Below, piece after piece: positions 37,706 to 48,125 of a stretch of 64,000 bases of DNA (positions are counted from its first letter, which is position 1; each line of letters starts with the position of its first letter). A program made the position numbers and the translations under genes. The notes beneath the pieces were generated by a model, which did no database searches, was not told the origin of the DNA, and saw only the letters and a program-made list of their open reading frames with translations. The stretch comes from Diospyros lotus (taxonomy: Eukaryota; Streptophyta; Magnoliopsida; Ericales; Ebenaceae), in assembly GCF_014633365.1 (NCBI RefSeq), contig NC_068340.1:18145879-18209878 (forward strand), given 5' to 3'.

Positions 37706-38719
37706 GTGGAAGACGAGTAATTCTACACTGCCCGACAAAATTTATCGAGGGCCTTACCGAAGCTAGTTATTTTGACAAAATTACCCCTCACCCTTTAATA
37801 ATATTACAAATTTGCCATTAAAGGGCTGTGCTGCTTGTTCTTCCTCATCCTCCCTTTCTCCACTATCTCTATCTCTCTCTCTCCACCGCGGCATGAGTCC
37901 CCTTCATCTCTGGCGTGCATCTCCTCCCGTGTCGACGTTCCTCACCAGAAGCAACGTCTCTCTTCCTTTCTCTTGCTCGTGCGATTGCTTCTCCGCCGGC
38001 TGCCCCTGACTTGTCCCGTCTGCCAGGCCACCTCGCTGATGGCCACTCCGCTGTCAAGGCTGCTTGCCGAGGTGGTTACGCTCGCAACCAAGCTTGGTGG
38101 CTGATTATTAGATCCGTACGATTGGCTGATGGCATCAAACCCATCTTCTTTCTTTTTACCAGTTTCGTTGTCCACTCTTTCATCATATTCTGTACACAAA
38201 TTTATACATACTTTATTGGAGATCTCACACCCATTTAGAATAGATTTTTCTGCAATGAAATTTAATTTCTTAAATTCTTTGCAACCTTATATATATAGCC
38301 TTCAAATTATTTTTTCTTTTCTTGTAACTGGAGAGATAAGAATGTGCACGTATATACTTGGAAAATTTTTCTGCAATTTTATCATCATATGGAAGCCCAA
38401 AAAATATCAGTGAAACCTATATAATAACCAAATCTAGTTGAAGCCTCATTTAGGTGGTCGGTGGTGGTGGGTTGTGGCTGTCGACGAGAAGGAAGAAGAT
38501 CTCTCTTGATTTTCTTGCAATGGAGGCTTCGATTTCAGACTCTGGGTTGTGTGCAAAAGTTTGGCGCTGCTCTTCGATACTTTGCAGTCGCCCAATTGCA
38601 TAATATCGTGATATTTTGAAAGTCAAAATTTCATGATATTTCAAAATATCACGATATTTTAGCTTCTGTAAGGCTGTTGGTAGGTTTTATCTGGCAGTGT
38701 AGAATTACTCGTGGAAGAC
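37706..38719. mobile_element. Nonautonomous Mutator-like element with 9-bp target duplication
   Basis: The 996-bp element 37715-38710 is flanked by a perfect 9-bp duplication GTGGAAGAC (37706-37714, 38711-38719), diagnostic of MULEs. The ends are 51-bp inverted repeats (37715-37765 versus 38660-38710) starting GAGTAATTCTACACTGCC, imperfect further in but sharing GCCTTAC and GAAGCTA. It has no transposase. The interior 37830-38100 is GC-rich with CT-rich lead-in, unlike the AT-rich surroundings. That composition is typical of captured gene fragments (Pack-MULE), but I cannot name a donor gene. The short frames there are open on both strands and have no domain. Confidence 0.85.
38602..38658. 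repeat. Perfect 20-bp inverted repeat (hairpin) near the MULE right end
   Basis: AATATCGTGATATTTTGAAA (38602-38621) is the exact reverse complement of 38639-38658, with a 17-base loop. It adjoins the right terminal repeat. Confidence 0.9.
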
Positions 38720-41118
38720 TCTTCCACGCTGGCAGGCCCGAAGGCTTATCTAGGCCTAGCCATTCAAAGACTCAGGCGTGCGGAAGGGCCTTTCATGCGC
38801 CCTTTGCACGCCTTGCACACCACACTCGCTATGCTCACCTAGCACGCCTCTGCTACCATGCCCATGCCTGCCTTCTACATCTTAATATTAGATTTAGATG
38901 ACGTCTAATATATATAAATCGAGACTAATAATGCATATTTTTTAAATTTAATAGAATATATTCACATATTTTATGGTTATATTTTCATTCATACCTCTTC
39001 AATTTATATATAAATGAATCATTAGATTTCTTAATAAAGGTCTTATTCTTAAACTGTTAAGAATATGTAACAAAGATCTTTAAGTTTAGGATTTCTTAAA
39101 GATATTCTTAGTGTTTAGATTTCTTAGAAAGTGCATATGTTTAATTAATTACAGACTAACACATGAGCTACTACATTTGATTAATATGAGATGCTAATAA
39201 TAAAGGATAGTGAATCACATGCCATAATTCATGAGATAAAAATAGTAAACATATTGATAAATATTAGTTGAACATTTGCTAAATGTGACACAAGTAATAG
39301 ATCACATGATTAAGAGGATTAATAATCTGTTATAGGCTTCAATCATGTTTTGGTCATTCAACTGGAGGCAACACAGTTGTTTTGTATGTTGGTGTTAGAG
39401 ATTTGCTATTGCACGGAACCACCTAAATATGAGGTGAGAATGTTCTCTGTGCGGTCTCTGTATAATAACGTATCGAGACAAGTGATTGCTAATGGGATCC
39501 ATTAACCTTCGACTCGAGGCGAACATCTTATGTGATCATTTATGGTTTGTGATTGTTTAAACCTATGGTTAGGGTGCACATGATAAAAAATGAGTTCCTC
39601 ATGTCGAAAAGAGTTCCAAAATATCATCTCAATCATACCATGCTAGATTTTAGCATAGTTATCGAGTCCTATCAATTAAGATGTTATTCATGGGAAGAAT
39701 TATAGTACATAGTAATCGAATGCCTTACTAAGCTTACTTGAAGTTATGACTTCATTATTGATAGGATTGTCCTAACATAATGCTAGTTGTCACTTAGGAC
39801 CTCTCAGGATGTATTTAGGAGATGGAGAGATCCTCATTGTAGATTGAATCATTAGATGGATGTCAAAATTGTTGACGTGTCCCAATTGCTATTCAGTAGT
39901 GAACCTAGAAGATCACACGTAAATTCGAGTATGGCGTTGGATTATTGATGTATTGTTGTAATGGGTTCTTGATCATCATTAAGGGTTAATAATGAAGAAT
40001 GCCATTAAGAGTTAATGAAATTGGTTTAATTAATGGAAGCAAATGTTAAAAGTTAGCAGGCATGCCGTTAAGAGTTAACAGGAGATTTTGGTTCCATTAA
40101 TAGTTAATGGAAAGGCTATTAAAAGTTAATGATGGGCCTTAATGCAATTAAGTGAAAGTTGAGATGAGAAAACTGAAGTGGTCGACTGATTTCTGAAATA
40201 GTCAATCGTTCCTTGTTGAATCATTCTGATATGGTCGACTTCTTTATGAAATGGTCGACTGTTTCTTGTTGATTCACACTGAAACGGTTGATCATTTCCT
40301 ATAACTGTCGACTATTTCTAACAATGGGATTTAAACTAGAGAACGTTCTTTTGTCCTTTACTATAACGAAGCAATAAATGCTTCTTTGCAGCCTTCGGAT
40401 GGATGATGAACAAGGGAATGAAGGGATGCAAAAGGCATGACACTCATTTCTCTCTCTCTTCCTTAGCTAATTTTAGTTGATTACAACAAAAAGATGAGGA
40501 ATGGCTTTGATATAAAAGAAGAAGAAAATAAGAGAAAGTGTGGTTGCTTTTTTGCTCTCTCTCTCTTGGTAATTCTCTTCTTGCTCTTCACTTGAAATCC
40601 CCTCATCTTCTTGCTCCCTTTTGCTTGTTGTTTTTCTTACGTCTTGCACCCAATAGTGAGATTGTTGGTTTTTTCATTCAAAAATCTTACCACAGCATCT
40701 CATCACTTATGTAGAAGCTTGACTAGCACAAAAGCTTCTCATAGGGTTCCAATATACGTTAGAGCGTGGTCTAACTTGGTCCCTTGTGTTAGTGGGGGTG
40801 GAGTGGTCATCAAAGGAAGCCAACTTGGAGTTGTTCATGATTGCTTGTGAGATTGTTTTGGGAGCTCATGGTGGGAGTAAGAGCCACACACATCTATTTT
40901 TCAGCACAACTAGCACCTTCTTGTTCATCTAGTAAGGTATATCTTTCTTACCCCTTATGGATTGTTTTGTTTTAGTTGCATATGGTTGTTACATATCGAG
41001 TCTTGCAAGATGATCTTGTTTTATTTCTGCTACCATATATCGTCGTTTTTTATTTTTTTATTTTTTTTAAAATTGGCTAAAACCCTTGCATGAACCATCG
41101 AGTGGTGGCATTATCTTT
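38720..41118 (+). mobile_element. Decayed copia-like LTR sequence ending at a degenerate primer site
   Basis: The limits are uncertain on the left. The right side shows LTR layout: a GTCGACT motif cluster (40179-40318), TATAAAAG at 40511-40518, a leader, then a degraded tRNA-Met primer site TAGTATCAGAGTC at about 41122-41134. No retroviral coding sequence is seen. The first few hundred bases (38720-38900) are GC-rich and unassigned. Confidence 0.45.
40179..40318 (+). promoter_or_regulatory. Cluster of GTCGACT-like motifs related to the copia LTR array
   Basis: GTGGTCGACTGA, ATAGTCAATCG, ATGGTCGACTTC, ATGGTCGACTGT, ACGGTTGATCA and CTGTCGACTATTTC occur within 140 bp. They use the same core as the arrays at 19671-20048, 25091-25250 and 27281-27650, again upstream of a TATA box. 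Confidence 0.6.
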
Positions 41119-41329
41119 TAGTAGTATCAGAGTCTTGGCTCGGTATTTTCAACCTATGCTTGAATGTTATGTAGCGTATCGTGTGTTTTGGCCATGTATA
41201 ATTTATTTGAAGTTACAAATTTATTTACTTTATTTATATTTCATTTGACTTGTATAATTTATTCTTAATTGTTTATTTATATGTGTGCAAGTGTGGACAA
41301 TTACTTGTAATCATTTAAATTATTGTTGT

Positions 41330-41735
41330 GGATTATAACTGTTAAAATTTAGATATATCTAGTTTCCAAAGTAAGATAAGGAGAAAACTTTGATGGTGGT
41401 TTTCCTAAAATTTGTAGTAATTTAGGAGTGTATCTAGTTTTCAAGTTAAGGCAATGTGGAAACTTTGGTGAGATTAGTGGAACTCCAAGGGTGGTTGAGA
41501 CCTTAGAAGAGTGGAGTAGGTGTATGTGGAGACATCAAACCACTATAAATTGTTTTGTGTCTTATTTATTTATTGTTGCTATATCTTGTAACTTACAATT
41601 CATTAATTTCAAACTCATATATATATATATAGTTACAAAAGTTTAATTTATTTAAAAATTAATAACAAAAATTTTAATTAAGTAAATTGTCAAAAATTTT
41701 AAACACTCAATTCACTCTCTTTTGAGTGATCATAT
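41330..41735 (+). mobile_element. Decayed copia LTR 3' portion
   Basis: ACCACTATAAATTG and TTTGTGTCTT, then TTTTAATT, AAACACTCAATTCACTCTC and TTTTGAGTGATCATATCAT, match in order the R/U5 layout of the 27033-28337 LTR (ACCACTATAAATCTGTGTCTTC, AATTCACCCCCCCTCTTGGTGAGTGCCATATC). It is a second, diverged LTR end about 600 bp after the first decayed LTR. Confidence 0.5.
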
Positions 41736-41891
41736 CATAAGGGACCAATACTCATTCCCAAGGTTGTCTCGCCGCCACCATCGCCTCCTGCAAGCCATGG
41801 CCGCCCTCGGTAATGGAGATAAGGTGCTTCTGTTAGCATGGACCAAGCGCGTCACCAAGTAGAGGAAGGCAGCCACCGCTTCCATAGTCGT
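41736..41891 (+). other. GC-rich fragment split by the Athila-like LTR
   Basis: A CCATGGCCGCC start context (41796-41806) is followed by a short reading frame (GNGDKVLLLAWTKRVTK, then a TAG) that appears to continue across the solo LTR (IVVDDYIR, then a TGA). It may be the remains of a host exon; I cannot name it. Confidence 0.3.
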
Positions 41892-43353
41892 TGATAAGTG
41901 TCTTTTATACACTTATTTTGGTCTATAAACTTAGCATTTATACATTCAATGAGCATGATTTCTACTTGATTTGGTTCTATATATGGTTATGTAGATGTGG
42001 AGCATGTGTTAAAGCGGACATGGAGCAAAAAGAGTGATTTTGGGCATGATGAGAGTGAAATGAAGCTTGGAGGCATGGTCGTGTATCGATTCAAAAGAAA
42101 GCAAAAGAGTATCGAGAGCAAAAAGTGGAAGATGATAAAGAAAGAAGCAAAAGAAGAAGGCTAGTGGACTTATAGCAGAATGCATACCGCTGTAGAACCG
42201 CTATAAGGTTTAGTTTCTGGAGCTCACAGTCTTACAGCGGAATGCATACCGCTGTAAGATCGCTTTAGGAATTGCTATCTGGAGCTCACGGTCTTACAGC
42301 GGAATGCATACCGTTGTAAGACCGCTTTAGGAATTGTTATCTGGAGCTCACGGGTCTACAGCAACAAGCATACCTCGGTAGGATTGTGGTAAGGTTCAAA
42401 GCTTCGTGAAAATGTCATTTTAAGCCCATTTCAATCCAAATCAAAGAGGGATAGACTCCTTCAATGTGTAGGACTTTAATAACCTAAAAACCACTATATA
42501 AAGACTTATTCTTAAGGGTTTTAGAGTTTTTGAGAGGAAGGGAAGCGGACGAAAGATTGAAGACTCTTGGGTTGTATTTTTCTTTTCTTTCTCAATCTCT
42601 ACTATGGATTCAAATTCTTTTCTTTTTCTTTTGATTGAGAGCATGCATAGCTAAGTGTTTATAGCTAGGGTGAATGATGAAACCTCGACTTCTAATGGTT
42701 TGATTTAAAGTTATTTGGTTTGCTATTTTCTTATCTATCCGGGTTGATTGTTTGTTATGTTTATAATGTTGTTTTGATGCTTGATCACCATTGAAACTTA
42801 TTTGTGATTTGTATTGCTTTCAAGAAATTCAATACGGATTAGATATGGTAGCAAACAACGTAGGGTCCGATAATAGGTAGAGATACCGTTATGCCTTATG
42901 AAATCTTTTTGTGATGATCTCCGTGATTGAATCCATGTTTATATGTTCGAAGGTTAATTAGAGATAGTTAATCTCATATATATACATAGAACTGAATGAC
43001 CATCGAGAGAGGCTTTTGGTTGTAATTAGATTATCGATTTTCAACCTAAGATAAGGAATAGCAAGACCCGAGTAATGAATAATTGAATCATAGAAGGCCG
43101 ATGGTGGATTCACAAACCCTAGTGCTTTAACTTTGAGAATTTTTGAATCAAAAAAATTGTTTTGTTTGCATCTTTTATTAGTAAATTAGTTTTCATTATA
43201 GTTGAAGTCTTTGTTAATGTGTGTGTTAGGTTAAAGTTAAATCAATTAGAGTAAACGTCAAAAGTTAGTTCTCGTGGGTACGACACTCCATTCATCACTA
43301 TATTACTTGTCATGATCCGTCCACTTACAGGATAAAATAGGCCGAACAGTCGT
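41887..43353 (+). mobile_element. Athila-like (Ty3/gypsy) solo LTR with GTCGT target duplication
   Basis: It runs 41892-43348 (1457 bp), starting TGATAAGTGTCTTTTATACAC and ending GGCCGAACA, between perfect GTCGT copies (41887-41891, 43349-43353). The 3' part has CGTGGGTACGACACTCCATTC and TATTACTTGTCATGATCC, typical of Athila LTR ends. There is no internal region or second LTR, so it is a solo LTR. Confidence 0.85.
42172..42395. repeat. ~62-64 bp tandem repeats with a hairpin core in the Athila-like LTR
   Basis: Three and a half copies of a unit contain CAGCGGAATGCATACCGCTG and CTTTAGGAATTG, TATCTGGAGCTCACGG. Each copy has a CTTACAGCGG stem and CCGCTGTAAG partner around AATGCATA, itself holding the palindrome ATGCAT. 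The fourth copy (42356-42395) is degenerate. Confidence 0.85.
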
Positions 43354-45504
43354 CGACGATTATATCCGATGATTCAAGTCCGGTGCTATGCTGGTAAGGC
43401 TCTTACGCCGTGCTTCATTGATTTTTGTGTTGTTTTTTTGAATTTAAGGGTTTAGGGTTGGGAGCATTGAATGCGGGGGGGGGGGGGGGGGGGGAGTACG
43501 TCATTGTCGGTTTCTTGCATGTTTTTATCAATTGCTAATGAGTTGTCCTTCTCTTCTGCTGCTCCTGATCAAATTTCTTTGTCATGCCCTTGGATTTGAG
43601 TCATATCACTGATGTAATATTTTCTACGTGTCATCCATGGAGTTTTCGAGGCCTGAATTTGCGGAATGATGAATTCAGTAGAATGACGAATATTTGTTTT
43701 TTAAACTTTTAGATAGGGAATTTGACACTCAAAACTTTTCTTCATCTGTTAAGTATTTGTGTGAGGAATCCACAGGACAGGACAGGACAGGACAGGGACG
43801 TATAGGCATTCAGTATGCTTTGGGCATTGATGAAATTATATGTGTGTGTGTGTTATTGTATAAATACAATGGGAGATTGAAGCACAATATTTGTCGGAAC
43901 ATCAGATTTTGGCTCACTATTTGGTGAATTGCCCATGGGATCCCAAAACATATACGTTTATAAACTCTTATATTTTCATCCCCAAGTATGAACCATAAAT
44001 TGGAACCAAATGGACATTGAGGATATGTGTATGGTTTGTTTTTAATTACTATGATAATAATAATAGAATTTTGTAAATATTATTAATAATTGTTTAAATA
44101 TATTGTAGATTTTATATTTATGTTTATTTAAATGTATTATGAAATTTATATTTATTGTTTACGTTTGTTGTATTATGTTGAACTATTTTTTATAATTTTT
44201 TATATTAAAAATTAAATTTATAAAAAAAAATCTTATATTTTTTTAATTTACATTTTACCTTGTATTTTTTATTTCTTATTTTGTTTTTTTTTAAAAATAT
44301 TGTTTCTCTGTTTTCGTTTTGTATCCAAAATATTTTTCATTTTTCAATTCCGTACAATCTAGATATGTTCATAGGGTAGGATAGGATGAAAAAGACTGAT
44401 ATCACACATGTTATGAAGATTGATATATTATCCAACGTGGACTAATAGGGGGTGATGTGCAGGCGCCATCATTCCCCATGAGGTCCACGTCTCTTCTCTT
44501 AAATTGTTAATGCCAAATGTTATTGGTGAAGCATCAAATGATGTCGTTTTGAGTCAAGGAAGTGGAGAGCCATGACAGGCAACCTCGGGCTTCCCTATAG
44601 CACCTGCTAGATGGCCATGTGGCAACCATTCTCATCCCCAAATGGCACTTAATTGTTCTTTTCCATGAGAATATCGATCGTGTTGCACGATCTAATTCTG
44701 GCCATCTAGCTTACCTTTATGAAGCTCCATCCCAGCCATCCAGAATTATTATTTATCTCTCGCATTGGGATTTGAAGCGATAATCAAAGAAAGAAGGGAA
44801 AAAATAAGGGTTTTCTCGATCAATCAGGGGTGGGGAGGGGGCGCCTTGTGGGTTCCTTCGTTTTTGTTATGTATAGCTCTTGTATACGATTTCCTTTTAT
44901 TTTTTGGTTCAATAAGTTGAACCTCTAATCTGTATTAGTGATTATCGGGCATTTTGATTAGCGAAAGTTTGTGTGAACCGTTTTTCTCAAGAGTGAATCT
45001 CTTTTCTTATATAATGCAGTGAGCTCTTCTTATCGGAGCTCAACATGAATATAATCCTAATTTGGAGTGAATCATAATAAATCTCTTTGCGTTACTTTTT
45101 CCTTTGCTTTCTTGTTATATGCATGTTTTCTGTTTATGGTTTATGCTTCCGATTAAGTTTTTATGATTAAGTCTAAAAGTTTTTAGTAATATGAAGGCCG
45201 TGTTTGTGTATGGTTTGTTTATTGTTTTTGTCCAACACTAAGCAATTGCTATGTTATCACACAGAAAACATAACAATTCTTATCACAAAGATAATCAATC
45301 ATATGCAGATATAGTTTGTGACAGTATACTATTATTATTATACAGAAAACAATTAATAGGAAAAGACATATTTGCCCCCCGAGAGAGAAAGGCCATCTGC
45401 GTACGTAGATAAAAGCAACGAATTCAAGATGAGATCCTTCCAAAATTGTCATTGTCTGATTACAATATTCAGTTCAATTCAAATCAAATCCCCAAAATCA
45501 TAAG
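43354..45504. other. Intergenic region upstream of the PDLP-like gene
   Basis: No gene is supported. It contains a 20-base poly-G run (43475-43494), an ACAGG pentamer microsatellite (43773-43795), an AT-rich stretch (44040-44340) and ordinary mixed sequence. Its last part should hold the PDLP-like promoter. Confidence 0.5.
43475..43494 (+). repeat. 20-base poly-G homopolymer
   Basis: Uninterrupted G run in otherwise mixed sequence. It may form a quadruplex or be a read-chemistry artefact. Confidence 0.8.
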
Positions 45505-46509
45505 ATGGCTCTCTCTCTCCCTCTACCCCCATCTCCTCTCCTCTTCCCCTCGCTTCTCCCTTTCTCCTCCTCCTTCGTCATCGTCTTCTTCCCCTTCCTC
45601 ATTTCTGCTTCCTCCTCGGATTACTCGAAGCTGGTCTTCAAAGGCTGCTCCAACCAGAAGCTCCAGGACCCCACCGGCGCCTTCTCCCAATCCCTCAAAA
45701 CCCTCTTCTCCACCCTCCAATCTCAATCCTCCGCCTCCAAGTTCAACAAGACCACCGCCGACAGCGGCGGCCAGGCCGCCGTCGTCGGCCTCTTCCAGTG
45801 CCGCGGCGACCTCTCCGGTTCCGACTGCAACAAATGCGTTGCCAAACTCCCTGCCATGGCCCAGAAGCTCTGCGGGCCGACAATCGCCGCCAGGGTCCAG
45901 GTCGGCGGGTGCTACATGAGGTACGAGGTGGCGGGGTTCAAGGAGTCGGCGGCGGAGGAGCTGCTGTACAAGGTTTGCGGGTCGCGGAAGGCGAGCGGCT
46001 CCGGGTTCGGGGACAGGCTGGAGACGGCGCTGGGAGAGATTGAGAAGGGGGTGGGGAGTGGGAATACTGGGTTCTACACTGGAAGCTATGAATCCGTGTA
46101 TGTGTTGGGTCAGTGTGAAGGCGATCTGGGAACTGGGGATTGCGTGGAATGCGTGAAAAGCGCAGTGGAAAGAGCCAAAAGCGAGTGTGGAAATTCAATC
46201 TCCGGGCAAGTTTATCTCTACCTCTGCTACATCAGCTACTCTTACTACCCAAATGGGGTGCCACTCCCTGGCAGCAGCAATTCGCTCTCAGGTAACAACA
46301 AAATCTTAAAGCAGAAGGAAATATAATGATTTAGGGGCTGTTTGGTAACGGAAAACAATTTGAATGGTGCAGGAAGAACTGGCCGGAATGCACAGAAGAC
46401 GGTGGCGATTGTGGTGGGAGGGGTGGCGGGTTTCGGGATCTTAATTGCGTTTCTGCTTGTTCTGAAGTCGGCGTTCAAGAAGAAAGAAGTCAAGTTTTAC
46501 GCGGGATGA
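45505..46509 (+). CDS. Plasmodesmata-located-protein-like receptor, two DUF26 domains
   Basis: Two exons (45505-46291, 46373-46509; an 81-bp GT...AG intron in a GGA codon) give 307 residues. A Leu/Pro/Ser-rich signal peptide covers about residues 1-37. The first DUF26 (Gnk2-homologous) domain has CRGDLSGSDCNKC and the second CEGDLGTGDCVEC, both with the C-x8-C-x2-C pattern. A Ser-rich linker leads to one membrane helix near the C-terminus (VAIVVGGVAGFGILIAFLLV) and a short basic cytosolic tail (KSAFKKKEVKFYAG). No kinase domain follows, which separates it from cysteine-rich receptor kinases and fits the PDLP family. Those type I proteins sit at plasmodesmata and regulate callose and cell-to-cell movement. 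Exon 1 is markedly GC-rich. Which PDLP number it corresponds to cannot be decided here. Confidence 0.9.
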
Positions 46510-47127
46510 ACATAGGCTGCTTTTGATGGTGGCGCTGCAACTGGAAGAGGCAAGTTTTGCTTTGGGCATGGCGCGCGGTCGGATATTTCTTTGCCTCCAA
46601 GTATTCTATGTTTCTTTTCTTTTATCTTTTTCATTGTTTTTTGGGTGTAAATGGGCAGAGATTATATTGGTAGGTTCATCAGATTATGATAAGAATACCG
46701 TGTTCTGCTTTACATAAAATACTAATGGTGATGATTTGAGTGTGGCTATTTTACTGGGAAACTCAAAAGGAAAGGGGAAGGAAAGTACAATGAAAGAGCT
46801 TGATGATTGACCCCCCAAGGCAATAGTGAATAACCATGTGTCATGAAAAAGTTGAGGGGGGAAAAAAAGCTGTGTTATATTACACGCATTCAGAAAAAGA
46901 AAAGCTAATTGAAAGGAACTTGTGATAAAAAAAAAAAAAAAAAAAAGAAAAGAAGAGAAAATGGCCGCTTCCAAGCAAATACATCAGCTTCAAGTGAGTC
47001 TAAAGTTACTCATTTGGTCTTGTTTCGAACAGTAGCAATAACAATTACAAGCTCTTTCGAGTCAACTTTTGATTCTTTATTACTCGTTTTAATTTTTGCC
47101 TTTCTTGGAAACACAATTGCATCACCT
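46510..47127. other. 3' region of the PDLP-like gene and spacer
   Basis: T-rich 3' untranslated sequence is followed by a poly-A run (about 46927-46946) and mixed sequence up to the gypsy LTR. No further gene is seen. Confidence 0.5.
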
Positions 47128-48123
47128 TGTCTTCCTTCTGGCCTAACAAGGTTGGTAGGATTGACGATAATGGCGACAAAATGTCACGATTCGATGATTT
47201 TCGTAGTGGGGTGGCTCGCATGTGCAAGCACTCCAACGCTCAAGTCGGTGAGAGTTTAGAATCTCAGAGTGTTGGTAAGCCTTGGAAAGAATATATATTG
47301 ACCTATAACCATATTCACTTATATAAAAATAAAGGTACCTTGTATGTTGTCAGCCATCGTGGGAGGATAGAGGGCAGAGATGCGCAGTAGTGATAAGGAT
47401 CATCCTCAAAGATTCTGAATTCGATGAATATTACGAGCTAATGAGGATCAGCGTGCAAGTTGCTCGGAGTTGATAGAATCCGTTATTGGCGCAAGGATCT
47501 TAACTTAGATGGAAAGATTATTTGAGCTTCTTGGGTTGAGATCTAGTTTGGGGGCAGGCTTGGTGACAAGTTGTGGGCCCACAGCTCAATAGATTAGTAC
47601 GATCCAAAGCCCTCCAGGTTGAATGTTAGGAAGGGCGAGCATTCAAGCTTAGAGTGTAGCCGAGGTAATGATCTAATTTGCCTCAACGTTGGATTGAGCT
47701 TGCTGGAGCCGAGCTCGCTACGACCGAGCTTGGATATGGACAAGCTCAGCAGTTCAAGGGGTGTTTTTTGAGGTGCTGACAAGTAGCGCACGTGATTTTG
47801 AGATTTGAGGCATTAGGTTCGAAAGATAGGGCATCGTAAATCGACAGGGAGCCATTCCATCACTTCCACTCACGGTGTTTAACGCGTGATAGGTGGCGCG
47901 ATTTCAATGGGTGATTGACACTTGATCTTTGTCCGTTGGATGCATTGGGTCTCGATCTCGATTGTTGAGCGATATCTATATAAGGGCATTTATAGGTTGC
48001 TTTCCTACTTTTCTATTCTGTTTTCTACATTCGTAGGTTGTTCTCAGGCTTTTGCTTTTTGGTGACCCTCTCGCTACCATATTGCTTCCATCCTTGATTG
48101 TTAGTAAATTTTCATTTCCGACA
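47128..48123 (-). repeat. Element A 3' LTR
   Basis: On the plus strand it starts TGTCTTCCTTCTGGCC and ends about CATTTCCGACA, roughly 996 bp. The first 450 bp align to the right-hand LTR. The outer limits are inferred from TG/CA ends and from where similarity starts. Confidence 0.65.
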
Positions 48124-48125
48124 CT

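Noticed and set aside
37812..38238. Several overlapping ORFs upstream of RPL23
   Set aside because: They overlap on both strands in the GC-rich cargo of the Mutator-like element and show no domain. Described as possible captured sequence instead.
45446..46198. ORFs overlapping the PDLP-like gene in other frames
   Set aside because: Pro/Ser-rich or Arg-rich shadows of the GC-rich exon. The frame with signal peptide and DUF26 cysteines is the real one.
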